Of a DNA stretch of 64,000 bases, positions 43,697 to 55,052 are shown in pieces. The stretch's first letter is position 1; every line of letters begins with the position of its first letter. The DNA comes from Polynucleobacter sp. MWH-Loch1C5 (lineage in GTDB: Bacteria > Pseudomonadota > Gammaproteobacteria > Burkholderiales > Burkholderiaceae), in assembly GCF_018881775.1 (NCBI RefSeq), contig NZ_JACVPR010000001.1, positions 1,506,318-1,570,317 of the forward strand, in the 5' to 3' direction. A model generated the notes under the pieces. That model saw only the letters and a list, made by a program, of their open reading frames with translations. It did no database searches and was not told where the DNA came from. A program made the translations under genes and the position numbers.

Positions 43697-45391
43697 CTAG
43701 AGCTTGGCCTGATAAATAGTTTTGCCTGATTTGATGGTGCGCAGTACTTGGATATCTTTGATCTTGAGTGGTTCAATCTTGAGAGGATTGGCATCGAGGA
43801 CTACCATGTCAGCGAGTTTGCCAACTTCTAAACTTCCCTTGATTGCCTCATCACGATATTGATATGCGCCATAACTGGTCAGTGCCTGCAAGCCCACGTA
43901 GGGTGAGACGCGTTCATTCGGACCCACGACAACACCGCTTTTTGAAACGCGATTCACAGAACTCCATAGCACCATCATCTGACTAATGGGCGTGACGGGA
44001 GCATCGTTATGGTTGGCAAACTTCAAGCCTTTTTTCTTTGCGCTTGCCATTGGGCTAATAAAGGAGGCTCGCTTCGCACCTAAATTTGCCATGTGCGCGT
44101 CCCCCCAAAAATAGGTATGGTTAGTAAAGAAAGTTGGATAGAAGTTAAATTTCTTATAACTGTCGAGTTGTTCTGGCCGCATGACTTGTGAATGAATAAT
44201 GACGGTACGACGATCAATCCCTGGTGTATTTAGCTTTTTCTCAGCAAATTGATGGCCTTTAATCATCATATCGGTAGATGCATCGCCATTACAGTGTGCA
44301 TAGATTTGTACTTGATGCTGGTAAGCCTTGACGAAAATCTGATTCACTTCTTCTTGAGTCATATTAGGAAAGCCATGGCAGTGGCCAGTGCAACCTGGAA
44401 CAGGGGTATGATAATGCTCGGTCAAATAGGCCGTTTTACCCTGTGGTGAGCCGTCTAAAGCGATTTTGAGACCAGCGTACTTCAAACCATTGTTGTATTC
44501 ATGCCATTTCACTTTGCCGGTACCAATCACATCATTAGCCATCAGATAAAAAGGTAAACCAACGATATCGATGCTAAGAAGATTATTTTTGGCAGCGTAA
44601 TTAAGTACCTCCATTTTTTCAGGAGTAATTAAAGCTTCATTGGCGGTGGTAACACCAACCTTGGCGTAATCATCTAAGGCTTGTTTGAGCAAGGACATTT
44701 CTTTTTGCATGGGGCGCTTAGTGATGATCATTGGCAAGAAGGGTGTCATTGCAGTTTCTTGCACAAGACCTAAGGGTTCTTGGCTGCCAGGTTTACGAAT
44801 GATTGCGCCACCGGATGGATCAGGGGTGGCAGCAGTAATTTTGGCAGCCTTGAGTGCTAAGCTATTGGCAACCAACATATGCCCTGAAGCATGGCGCAAA
44901 ATCACAGGATTTTTAGGGAATACTGCATCAAGTTCTGCGGCTGTTGGGTGACGCTTTTCTTTGAGATATTCAGGGTCGTAACCACTACCAATAATCACCT
45001 GACTGTCTTTGATATTGAGGCGTTTTTGTAAGGCTTTGAGTTCGCGAATGATGTCCGGAATCGACTCCACCTTACCAACGGGCGGTGGGCTGAGTTCGGC
45101 TTGTTCTAGTGCATCTGCGTACTGAGTGATATGGCCGTGACCATCAATAAAGCCGGGTAGAAGTGTTTTGCCGCCTAAATTGATAATTTGAGTATGACTT
45201 TTCTTTAGGGATAGGAGCTGATCTTTTTTGCCTACATGAGAGATTTTATTGCCGGTGACAGCGAGCGCTTCGACATACTCGGGTGATTCGCCACGCATGG
45301 TGAGGATATCGCCACCCCAATAAATCTGATCAACGGCAAAAACCGAAAAAGACAGTGATGAAACAGCGATAGCTAGGATAGTTTTTTTCAT
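43697..45391 (-). CDS. Exported amidohydrolase (YtcJ-like)
   Basis: 564 residues. A Sec signal peptide (MKKTILAIAVSSLSFSVFA) is followed by an amidohydrolase-superfamily domain: metal motif DGHGHI, LALDGSPQGKTAYLTEHY, YAHCNGDAS, and the C-terminal LEVGKLADMVVLDANPL. This is the amidohydrolase 3 (YtcJ) group, with unknown substrates. AAGGA upstream fixes the start at 45391. Confidence 0.88.
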   Translation of the reverse strand: MKKTILAIAVSSLSFSVFAVDQIYWGGDILTMRGESPEYVEALAVTGNKISHVGKKDQLLSLKKSHTQIINLGGKTLLPGFIDGHGHITQYADALEQAELSPPPVGKVESIPDIIRELKALQKRLNIKDSQVIIGSGYDPEYLKEKRHPTAAELDAVFPKNPVILRHASGHMLVANSLALKAAKITAATPDPSGGAIIRKPGSQEPLGLVQETAMTPFLPMIITKRPMQKEMSLLKQALDDYAKVGVTTANEALITPEKMEVLNYAAKNNLLSIDIVGLPFYLMANDVIGTGKVKWHEYNNGLKYAGLKIALDGSPQGKTAYLTEHYHTPVPGCTGHCHGFPNMTQEEVNQIFVKAYQHQVQIYAHCNGDASTDMMIKGHQFAEKKLNTPGIDRRTVIIHSQVMRPEQLDSYKKFNFYPTFFTNHTYFWGDAHMANLGAKRASFISPMASAKKKGLKFANHNDAPVTPISQMMVLWSSVNRVSKSGVVVGPNERVSPYVGLQALTSYGAYQYRDEAIKGSLEVGKLADMVVLDANPLKIEPLKIKDIQVLRTIKSGKTIYQAKL

Positions 45392-45510
45392 GAGGCATCC
45401 TTGAATTATTTTCAAAGATTCTAACAATCCAGTCTGTCATGAGGCTATTTTTTGACCGAAGAGCTAGATGCCTATTTCTGTGCTCGCAGATGCCAAAAAC
45501 TGACAAAATT

Positions 45511-45540
45511 AAAAAATAAAGCCCCTGACTATGCAGAGGC
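45511..45540 (-). terminator. Terminator of tRNA-Asn
   Basis: Read on the minus strand, a 7-base stem GCCTCTG/CAGGGGC (one G-U pair) with a 6-base loop is followed by TTTATTTTTT. It lies 14 bases after the tRNA 3' end. Confidence 0.8.
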
Positions 45541-45554
45541 TCTATTCATCAATT

Positions 45555-45630
45555 TGGCTCCTCGACCTGGGCTCGAACCAGGGACCTACGGATTAACAGT
45601 CCGGCGCTCTACCGACTGAGCTATCGAGGA
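45555..45630 (-). tRNA. tRNA-Asn (GTT)
   Basis: 76 bases with encoded CCA. The cloverleaf is clear: acceptor TCCTCGA pairs with TCGAGGA, D-loop AGCTCAGTCGGTAGAGC, anticodon GTT (45595-45597) in loop CTGTTAA, and T-loop GGTTCGAGCCC. It stands alone with its own promoter and terminator. Confidence 0.97.
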
Positions 45631-45640
45631 ATAGACCATG

Positions 45641-45669
45641 ATTATAGCCTGAAATCTGAAACATGCCAA
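45641..45669 (-). promoter_or_regulatory. Sigma-70 promoter of tRNA-Asn
   Basis: Minus strand: -35 TTGGCA (45664-45669), 17-base spacer, perfect -10 TATAAT (45641-45646). The -10 ends 10 bases from the mature tRNA, so the 5' leader is only a few bases long. Confidence 0.85.
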
Positions 45670-45725
45670 ATTTCTTTGCTCTGTTTTAATGATGCTCACT
45701 GACTTTGATTGATGAAAGATAAAAC

Positions 45726-46079
45726 ATGTCGCAAGCGCTTGCAGGACCATTTAGTTTTATTGGACTTTTAGTCTTATCTAATATTTTTATGACCATTGCT
45801 TGGTATGCTCATCTTAAGAATTTACTAGATCGACCCTGGTGGATTGCAGCCCTACTCAGTTGGGGCATTGCTTTTTTTGAGTATCTTCTCCAGGTACCTG
45901 CTAACCGAATAGGTTTTCAGTATTTCGATCTTGCCCAACTCAAAATTACGCAGGAAGTGATCACTTTAGCCGTGTTCATACCATTCTCAATTTATTACAT
46001 GGGGCAACCTTTTAGAATGGATTTTATTTGGGCAGGCATTTGTCTTATCGGTGCGGTCTATTTTATTTTTAGAGCATGA
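45726..46079 (+). CDS. DUF486 (DMT family) small membrane protein
   Basis: 117 residues with four hydrophobic helices. The pattern LSNIFMTIAWYAHLK and LLSWGIAFFEYLLQVPANRIG is diagnostic of DUF486, a drug/metabolite-transporter relative. Function unknown. The stop overlaps the GNAT gene by four bases, making it the first gene of a DUF486-GNAT-thiD run. Confidence 0.88.
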   Translation: MSQALAGPFSFIGLLVLSNIFMTIAWYAHLKNLLDRPWWIAALLSWGIAFFEYLLQVPANRIGFQYFDLAQLKITQEVITLAVFIPFSIYYMGQPFRMDFIWAGICLIGAVYFIFRA

Positions 46080-46498
46080 ACATTCTTTTACTAGATTGGT
46101 CAACCGCACAAATCTTTGCAAAACCGATACGCTATCGTGTTTTTGTGATGGAACAAGCCGTACCTGAAGAGATGGAATGGGATGAGTATGACCAAGATGC
46201 CATACATGCACTCGCATTGATCAATGATGAAACCGTAGGAACTGCTCGATTAATTCTGAATCATGAAAAAGCAAAGATCGGACGTATGGCTGTTTTAGAA
46301 GAGTGGCGTAGTCAGGGAATAGGATTTGCCTTGCTAAATGCTCTTGTGCAAGAGGCGCGGCAGCAACAAATCAAACTCATTGAGTTACACGCCCAAGTGC
46401 ATGCTGAGCAGTTTTATGCCAAACTTGGATTTGTAGCCTCCGGTGAAGTTTTTTCTGAGGCGGGCATGGATCACATCAAAATGCAAAAGGTTCTTTAA
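46076..46498 (+). CDS. GNAT family N-acetyltransferase
   Basis: 140 residues. The N-terminal FAKPIRYRVFVMEQAVP resembles the ElaA-type GNAT subgroup, and the acetyl-CoA loop is RSQGIGFALL. Substrate unknown. It overlaps both neighbours (ATGA with DUF486, TAATG with thiD), so it is expressed with thiD. Confidence 0.85.
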   Translation: MNILLLDWSTAQIFAKPIRYRVFVMEQAVPEEMEWDEYDQDAIHALALINDETVGTARLILNHEKAKIGRMAVLEEWRSQGIGFALLNALVQEARQQQIKLIELHAQVHAEQFYAKLGFVASGEVFSEAGMDHIKMQKVL

Positions 46499-47310
46499 TG
46501 GTATTTCGTGTTTTAAGTATTGCAGGTTCAGATTCTGGCGGGGGTGCTGGGATTCAGGCTGATCTGAAGACAATCACTGCTTATGGTGGTCATGGCATGA
46601 CAGCGTTAACTGCTATCACTGCTCAAAATACTTTGGGTGTAACGGGTATTCAGGCGGTGGATAACGCAATCATCGTGCAACAAATTGAGGCTGTATTTGA
46701 TGACATTGGAGTGGATGCCGTCAAAATTGGGATGTTGGCTTCACCAGAGATTGTGTATACGGTTGCAGATGTTTTGAAACGCTATCGACCCAAGCACATT
46801 GTTTTAGACCCCGTGTTGATCGCGACTTCTGGTGCTTCTTTGGGAGGCTCTGATACTGGGCGAGCCATCATCGATGCATTCACTGGATTAGCCACTGTTA
46901 TCACGCCTAATCTATTTGAAGCCGGAGTTTTATTGGAACGAAATGTTGCAGACGTCGCTGATATGCAAGCGGCTGCCAGAGATTTAGCCATGCAAATGTC
47001 AGTGGCTGTTTTGGTCAAAGGTGGACATCTATTGGGACAAGAGATAGTTGATCAATTAGTCTATCCACAGAATGATCAGTGGCAGGAATTAAGCTATTGC
47101 CACCCCAAAATTCAAACCAACAATACTCATGGCACGGGCTGTACCTTGTCGACGGCAATTGCCTGTGAGCTTGCGCAAAATCGATCACTCAATGATGCTG
47201 TTGGTGGTGCTATTGAATATTTACAAGGTGCGCTGACAGCTGCTAAAGATTTGAAATTAGGGCAGGGTCCAGGTTGCCTTTGGCATATGCACCCTCATCT
47301 AAAAGCCTAA
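46498..47310 (+). CDS. thiD: Hydroxymethylpyrimidine/phosphomethylpyrimidine kinase
   Basis: Phosphorylates HMP twice to HMP-PP for thiamine synthesis. 270 residues with the ribokinase-like N-terminal GSDSGGGAGIQADLKT and the anion-hole motif NNTHGTGCTLSTAIACEL. It starts on the last base of the GNAT stop. It converges on thiE, with which it shares stop-codon bases (CTAA at 47307-47310). Unlike the thiC operon it has no TPP riboswitch that I can see. Confidence 0.96.
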   Translation: MVFRVLSIAGSDSGGGAGIQADLKTITAYGGHGMTALTAITAQNTLGVTGIQAVDNAIIVQQIEAVFDDIGVDAVKIGMLASPEIVYTVADVLKRYRPKHIVLDPVLIATSGASLGGSDTGRAIIDAFTGLATVITPNLFEAGVLLERNVADVADMQAAARDLAMQMSVAVLVKGGHLLGQEIVDQLVYPQNDQWQELSYCHPKIQTNNTHGTGCTLSTAIACELAQNRSLNDAVGGAIEYLQGALTAAKDLKLGQGPGCLWHMHPHLKA

Positions 47311-48194
47311 CTTCCTAATAGGCGCATATATTTTTTGATTTCAAGTTCTGGCTGATCGGCTGCAATAATGCCGCGAACCATGGCAATAGAGCCAATATCA
47401 GCTTCGAGAACTTTTGCTAAATTGCTTTCATTGATACCGCCAATGGCGACCAGTGGATAGTCTCGCATCAGACGTGCATAGCGTTTTAGGCGACCTGTGC
47501 CTTGAGGTTTACTAGGCATGACTTTTAATGTGGTCGGAAAAACAGCTCCTAAAGCCAAATAACTCGGCTTAATTGCGTGAGCAATCATCATTTCATGATA
47601 ACCGTGAGTGCTAATGCCTAGGCGCAAGCCACTCTTTTGTATCGCTGCAAAATCGGCCGTCTCGATATCTTCTTGGCCAAGATGAACGCCATAGGCCTCA
47701 TGTTCAATGGCCAATTGCCAATAATCATTAATAAATAATCGGCTCTCAGGATAGCCTTGTGCTATTTTGCAAGCCTTCGCCACTTCACGTGTAATAGCCT
47801 GTGGATCTGTATGTTTAAAGCGCAGTTGTACGGTGGGTACTCCTGCGGCACAGAGGCGTTCAATCCAAGCGCTATCTGGGGCAACTACATAAAGACCTAA
47901 TTTTTTCGGACAGTTTGCAAACGCATAGGGCTGTTTGACGGGGGGGAAGTATTGCAAATCTTCCGGCCAACTTTGCGTGTTGGCCAGGCCGCTTTGATCA
48001 AGCTTTTGCCAGGCATAAGCTAAACATTCAGCATCTAATTCATTAAAGCCGAGTTGATAGGCTACGATTTTCGCCTGCTGATAAGCCACTTCAGTACTCG
48101 AAAACTGATAAGCAGCACTGCTGACTTCTGCATCGAGTGCAAGATCAGCATGCTCTTTGATCACTTGAGACCAAAAAGGCCTGAGTTCAATCAT
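47307..48194 (-). CDS. thiE: Thiamine phosphate synthase, long Burkholderiales form
   Basis: Joins HMP-PP and thiazole phosphate to thiamine phosphate. The C-terminal 200 residues form the ThiE TIM barrel (TVQLRFKHTD, INDYWQLA, VHLGQED, AIGGINESN). The first ~95 residues are an extension with FNELDAECLAYAW and WPEDLQYFP, a segment I also know from Burkholderia ThiE proteins, where it is longer; its role is unknown. The ATG at 48194 overlaps the thiG stop by four bases; an ATG 12 bases earlier is less likely. Last gene of the thi operon. Confidence 0.93.
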   Translation of the reverse strand: MIELRPFWSQVIKEHADLALDAEVSSAAYQFSSTEVAYQQAKIVAYQLGFNELDAECLAYAWQKLDQSGLANTQSWPEDLQYFPPVKQPYAFANCPKKLGLYVVAPDSAWIERLCAAGVPTVQLRFKHTDPQAITREVAKACKIAQGYPESRLFINDYWQLAIEHEAYGVHLGQEDIETADFAAIQKSGLRLGISTHGYHEMMIAHAIKPSYLALGAVFPTTLKVMPSKPQGTGRLKRYARLMRDYPLVAIGGINESNLAKVLEADIGSIAMVRGIIAADQPELEIKKYMRLLGS

Positions 48195-48994
48195 GTTTGA
48201 TGCCAAAAGGGGGTACCAATCACAGGCGTGCTGGCTTGGGCTGATTCACTAGGAGCGATAGTTCCAGCGCAGTAGGCTTGGTGTCCCGCTATGATGGCTT
48301 GGCTAAAAGCTTCAGCCATTTGTACCGGTTGATTGGCTAATGCCACAGCGGTATTGAGTAAAACCGCATCAAAGCCCATTTCCATGACTTGGCAAGCATG
48401 AGAAGGTTTACCGATACCTGCGTCAATAATGATAGGCACTTGAATCCGGTCACGCAAAATTTCTAAGGCATACAGATTGATGGGACCTTTACCTGTGCCA
48501 ATAGGGGCAGCCCAGGGCATGATTACCTCACATCCCACATCGACTAGACGTTGAGCGATGATTAAATCTTCAGTGCAATAGGGTAGTACCTTAAAGCCTT
48601 CCCGAATCAGTTGCTCTGCAGTTTGACAGAGCTCTAATGTATTAGGTTGTAAGGTATAGTCATCGCCAATCAGTTCGAGTTTGAGCCACTCGGTTTCAAA
48701 AACTTCGCGCGCCATCATGGCTGTTGTAATCACTTCTTTGGGGCTATGGCAGCCCGCTGTATTGGGTAAAACAGGTACGCCCAGTTCTTTGATTAAATTC
48801 CAAAAACCATTATTGAGATCGTCTTGTAAGCCACCCTGACGGCGCAATGAGGCAGTCACCATGGCGGGCTTAGCGATTTCTATAGAAGAACGTAGGCTAT
48901 CTAAAGAGGGGTAGCGTGAGCTGCCTAACAAGAAGCGCGATTGAAATTCGCGATCATAGAGTTTGAGTCGAGTGCTGGTTTGATTCAGGGCCAT
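48191..48994 (-). CDS. thiG: Thiazole synthase
   Basis: Forms the thiazole phosphate ring from deoxyxylulose phosphate, the ThiS thiocarboxylate and dehydroglycine. 267 residues with SRFLLGSSRYPS, PNTAGCH, the EWLKLELIGD lysine segment and DAGIGKPSHA. A strong AGGAGG before 48994 fixes the start; the gene follows thiS by one base. It overlaps thiE by four bases. Confidence 0.96.
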   Translation of the reverse strand: MALNQTSTRLKLYDREFQSRFLLGSSRYPSLDSLRSSIEIAKPAMVTASLRRQGGLQDDLNNGFWNLIKELGVPVLPNTAGCHSPKEVITTAMMAREVFETEWLKLELIGDDYTLQPNTLELCQTAEQLIREGFKVLPYCTEDLIIAQRLVDVGCEVIMPWAAPIGTGKGPINLYALEILRDRIQVPIIIDAGIGKPSHACQVMEMGFDAVLLNTAVALANQPVQMAEAFSQAIIAGHQAYCAGTIAPSESAQASTPVIGTPFWHQT

Positions 48995-48995
48995 A

Positions 48996-49173
48996 CTAAC
49001 CTCCTGTGACCGGAGAAATGACTTCAATCTGATCACCTTCGTGAAGTGTGGTTGTGGCATGCATATTTTTAGGTATGAAATTGGTATTGATAGCTACAGC
49101 AAAGGGGGCTTGGAATTTTTCTTGAAGCAAGAGCTCTGCGACAGTCATTGTCGTGGAGATCGTGCGAGCTTGT

Positions 49174-49193
<20 letters not shown>
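48996..49193 (-). CDS. thiS: Sulfur carrier protein ThiS
   Basis: 65-residue ubiquitin-like sulfur carrier ending in Gly-Gly (SPVTGG), the site of thiocarboxylation. The start overlaps the end of thiO by 20 bases; an ATG nine bases earlier is also in frame. It lies between thiO and thiG, as usual. The adenylating enzyme ThiF is not in the window. Confidence 0.93.
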
Positions 49194-52240
<3,047 letters not shown>

Positions 52241-52270
52241 ATCCAGCTTAGATATTAACCTACTTTGAGC

Positions 52271-53089
52271 TTAACGCGTGTGGCGCAGTAAAAAATCGGC
52301 TGTCACAGCGGCGGCATCTGGGGTCATTTCACCCGCCAGAATCAGGTCGGCAGCCTCGGTGAAGCTGACGCATTGAAAACCGCTAACCTCGCCATCTTGA
52401 TTGGCGGGTTCATATTCATCAGGCATCAGTAAATCGTGGGTGTAAAGACTTTCGTCGTGCAAACCTTTGTTTTCAACAATACGCCTTACATGGATATGCC
52501 CAATGGGTTGTGTGTGACGTGAAATTTCTGGATCGATACCGGCTTCTTCCCAGAGTTCGCGTAGTACGCACTGATAAATAGTCTCATCGGCAGCCATACC
52601 GCCGGCTGCGAGGTTGTCTAGCATATTTGGATCTGTGGCTTTATCGGGGCTACGCTTGCCTAGCCAAAGCTTTTGATCACGGGTGTAACCATTAATATGG
52701 CAGGCACGACTGTGTAAACCGAGTACTCTAAATACAGCACGTTCCATGCGGAAGTGCTCCATGCCATATTCATCAACCCAAGCATAAGCTTCATCACGCC
52801 AACCTGGGACACAGTCCTTCTTTCTCAAAAATTGAGCCAATAATTCAAGGCGTTGTGACAACTCAAAAGGGTCTAAGTCATCGAGTTGCAGGTGTTGACC
52901 AAATACAGCTAAGCCTGATACACCATCTTGAGCTAGATATTCTCGAATAAGGGCTTCGCACGCTGGATAAACATAGCCAATCACAGCACTTTTTAAGCGT
53001 ATGGTTTGCCAGTCAGTAGGAGTGGCACGTAATGAGGTTTCTAAGAGTTCCTCGAGTGCAGCGCGAGTTGTATCAGTGAGTTGAGCCAT
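52271..53089 (-). CDS. DUF4743-Nudix hydrolase, likely thiamine-diphosphate related
   Basis: 272 residues: an N-terminal DUF4743 domain (about 1-115) and a C-terminal Nudix domain with the box GGMAADETIYQCVLRELWEE. This two-domain form occurs in the Nudix part of yeast Tnr3 and its bacterial relatives, which clear damaged (oxidised) thiamine diphosphate forms. The placement directly upstream of the TPP riboswitch and thi operon supports that role. Only 30 bases separate it from the riboswitch. Confidence 0.85.
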   Translation of the reverse strand: MAQLTDTTRAALEELLETSLRATPTDWQTIRLKSAVIGYVYPACEALIREYLAQDGVSGLAVFGQHLQLDDLDPFELSQRLELLAQFLRKKDCVPGWRDEAYAWVDEYGMEHFRMERAVFRVLGLHSRACHINGYTRDQKLWLGKRSPDKATDPNMLDNLAAGGMAADETIYQCVLRELWEEAGIDPEISRHTQPIGHIHVRRIVENKGLHDESLYTHDLLMPDEYEPANQDGEVSGFQCVSFTEAADLILAGEMTPDAAAVTADFLLRHTR

Positions 53090-53098
53090 ATGCTTTTT

Positions 53099-53127
53099 TT
53101 GTCGATTTTTGATGATTATCTGATAAT
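53099..53127. promoter_or_regulatory. Candidate divergent promoter with palindromic -10
   Basis: Between the Nudix and Rieske genes, ATTATC-T-GATAAT (53115-53127) is a palindrome that could act as a -10 on both strands. On the plus strand TTGTCG (53099-53104) lies 17 bases before GATAAT. The minus-strand -35 is weak. Confidence 0.35.
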
Positions 53128-53163
53128 TTGCTTATTTTGCTGAATATCGATAGGAAGTGAGTT

Positions 53164-53574
53164 ATGAGTGATGATTTTGAGCCCCTCGTGCAACCGGGTC
53201 AGGTGATCTGTGATGCCTCTTTATTGGAAGAGGGGGGCGAGGGTTTTCGTTTTACTATTCGTTCGGCTGATGTTTTAAGTCTAGTGGGGAGTGTGGAGCA
53301 TCGTCTAGATGAAACTTTGCCTGCGTTTGTGATTCGCTTTGATGGCGGAGTGCATGCTTATCTGAATCGTTGTGCGCATGTGGCTATGGAGCTAGATTGG
53401 CAACCAGGACAGTTCTTTACAGCAGATAAAACAGCGATTATCTGTGCATCTCACGATGCGCAATACTTACCCGATACCGGTGAGTGTATATCTGGCCCCT
53501 GCCCTGCGGGTGCTCGTTTAATAAAGCTAGATATAAAAGAAGAAGGTGGCCAGATTATTCTTTGTCAAGCTTAA
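53164..53574 (+). CDS. Rieske [2Fe-2S] protein
   Basis: 136 residues. Rieske ligands are Cys70-x-His72 (CAH) and Cys94-x2-His97 (CASH), and the loop after the second pair reads DAQYLPDTGECISGPC. It resembles stand-alone ferredoxin-like Rieske proteins that donate electrons to oxygenases, but no oxygenase is nearby. No signal peptide, so cytoplasmic. Confidence 0.88.
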   Translation: MSDDFEPLVQPGQVICDASLLEEGGEGFRFTIRSADVLSLVGSVEHRLDETLPAFVIRFDGGVHAYLNRCAHVAMELDWQPGQFFTADKTAIICASHDAQYLPDTGECISGPCPAGARLIKLDIKEEGGQIILCQA

Positions 53575-53834
53575 GTGCAAAAAAACTTTTATTGGCTCAT
53601 GGTTTTTTGTATTAAACAAATGCAAGACAAATGTAAGAGATTTTGTTTGTCCAGCATGCTGCCTATTTTTTAAGCACTCTAGCTCTATCATTGTGCAATA
53701 AGGAAAAAAAGAAAAAAAATGCAGAGTTGCCCACAGATTCTGTGGATAAGTTGCTCAATATTTTTTATATAGATTCGTATTTCACCTATTGACAGTTCAT
53801 AAAAATTTCACAAACTGAACCTTAAAAGGCCTTT
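53575..53834. other. AT-rich gene-free region with a DnaA-box match
   Basis: 260 bases, very AT-rich with A runs. It contains a perfect DnaA box (TTATCCACA on the minus strand at 53741-53749), a degenerate second copy (TTGCCCACA, 53727-53735), and a small inverted repeat GACAAA/TTTGTC near 53627-53651. It also must hold the SemiSWEET promoter. There is no dnaA or dnaN gene nearby, so an origin is unlikely. Confidence 0.4.
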
Positions 53835-54077
53835 ATGGAAATGATTGGATATCTAGCAGCGTGTTTGACTACGGCTGCTTTTGTACCCCAAGTGTGGAAG
53901 GTCTATCGAACGCGTGATACACGCGCCATTTCGCAAGCGATGTACCTAATTTTTAGTCTCGGCGTTTTCTTATGGTTGATCTACGGCTGGTACTTGGGTT
54001 CTTGGCCAATCGTCTTGGCTAATGGGGTTACACTACTGCTGTCACTGAGCATTTTATGGATGAAATTCAATGAATAA
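53835..54077 (+). CDS. SemiSWEET sugar transporter
   Basis: 80 residues with three transmembrane helices and the PQ-loop motif (FVPQVWKVYRTRDT, Pro18-Gln19), the bacterial half-size homologue of SWEET sugar carriers that works as a dimer. Substrate probably a small sugar, not known. It overlaps the next lipoprotein gene by eight bases. Confidence 0.92.
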   Translation: MEMIGYLAACLTTAAFVPQVWKVYRTRDTRAISQAMYLIFSLGVFLWLIYGWYLGSWPIVLANGVTLLLSLSILWMKFNE

Positions 54078-54513
54078 CTGCAAGCGTCTATTCGCTAGTT
54101 TGAGCCTTCTCGTTTTGACAGCCTGTGGTACTGCGCCGATCACGAATACCGATGGCATGACGGTTCAAGATGTGCAAACCAAGCTTTTGGGTGATATGCC
54201 TATGCCGGGTGGAACCACCATGAATCCAGAAAAATCCCTCATCTTAGGTAGTGGTGACGGTTGGGCCGGGCGCGTGGTGTTGAACTCTCCCCATAACGCA
54301 ACTGATACTTTTGCTTATTTCATTGATCAATACCCCAAGGCGGGATGGACTTTGGTGTCTTCGACCAAAGCAAAAAATAGCATCTTGGTTTTTATTAAGA
54401 GAGATCGCACTGCTACCATTGAAATTGAATCCAGTGGCTTAGGTGGCAAAGCACAAATCATGTTAACGGTTGCACCGCGTAGTACGGTGGTTCCTCCAAT
54501 GAGTGGCAAATGA
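54070..54513 (+). CDS. Hypothetical lipoprotein
   Basis: 147 residues with a lipobox LLVLTAC (lipid Cys19). The mature part is a small beta-rich domain with no motif that I recognise; GWTLVSSTKAKNSILVFIKRDRTATIEI resembles small periplasmic sensor or binding domains. It overlaps SemiSWEET at the start (eight bases) and a 49-residue ORF at the end (four bases), so all three are probably co-translated. Confidence 0.75.
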   Translation: MNNCKRLFASLSLLVLTACGTAPITNTDGMTVQDVQTKLLGDMPMPGGTTMNPEKSLILGSGDGWAGRVVLNSPHNATDTFAYFIDQYPKAGWTLVSSTKAKNSILVFIKRDRTATIEIESSGLGGKAQIMLTVAPRSTVVPPMSGK

Positions 54514-54659
54514 AAATCAAACCAGGTTCTTTTCTATATGCTTTAGGCGTCTTCCATCACTTTTGGAAACTAGCTGGCTATCCAGTCAATCGCTATGTCT
54601 TTGGTGTTCTTAAGGCCAATATTCGTGTCTGGCAATTACGCCGCACACCTAAAGCCTAA
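54510..54659 (+). CDS. Small hypothetical protein, 49 residues
   Basis: ATG at 54510 overlaps the lipoprotein TGA (ATGA). The product begins MKIKPGSFLYALGVFHHFWK and ends with a basic tail (LRRTPKA). It has aromatic and basic residues and a weakly hydrophobic centre, suggesting a peripheral membrane peptide. The stop abuts the convergent HNH gene with no gap. Its placement and coupling argue that it is real; function unknown. Confidence 0.55.
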   Translation: MKIKPGSFLYALGVFHHFWKLAGYPVNRYVFGVLKANIRVWQLRRTPKA

Positions 54660-54995
54660 TTAGCGTTCGACGTAGTCGATGGGTCGTTTTTGTACCCAGG
54701 CTATGAATATTGCCATCTCGGGATGTGTTTGCAGACTTTCCCAGGTGTGATAAACGCGTTTCAGTTCTTTTTCACTAAAGACGCGATGAATCTTCTTATG
54801 ACAAACCTTATGCACTAAAAATTTTTCCTTGCCGCCTTGCGAACGAGGAATCAAGTGATGCTCATCGACGGTCGGCCCTGGAATCATCTTACGCCCACAT
54901 AGAGGGCAAGATTCATCGGATAAGGTCGGTAAGGGAGGGCCTAGCTGATCGATCAGTTCAGATTTAGGAGCGCGGAGTTGTCTACGTACGACCAT
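54660..54995 (-). CDS. HNH nuclease-domain protein
   Basis: 111 residues. The HNH layout is clear: CPLCGRKM (zinc Cys pair), DEHHLIPRSQGG (catalytic His), then HKVCHKKIH. It is a small stand-alone HNH protein without other domains and without restriction or phage neighbours. The start at 54995 is the first ATG; the gene is divergent from the DUF748 gene over 57 bases. Confidence 0.85.
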   Translation of the reverse strand: MVVRRQLRAPKSELIDQLGPPLPTLSDESCPLCGRKMIPGPTVDEHHLIPRSQGGKEKFLVHKVCHKKIHRVFSEKELKRVYHTWESLQTHPEMAIFIAWVQKRPIDYVER

Positions 54996-55052
54996 ATTGT
55001 TTAGGATAAATCCATCTTGTCGCCTGCGTTTAATTACGCTTAAGATGACAGG

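Noticed and set aside
53575..53834. Possible replication origin
   Set aside because: Only one perfect DnaA box and no dnaA, dnaN or gidA/parA neighbours; kept as a low-level finding only.
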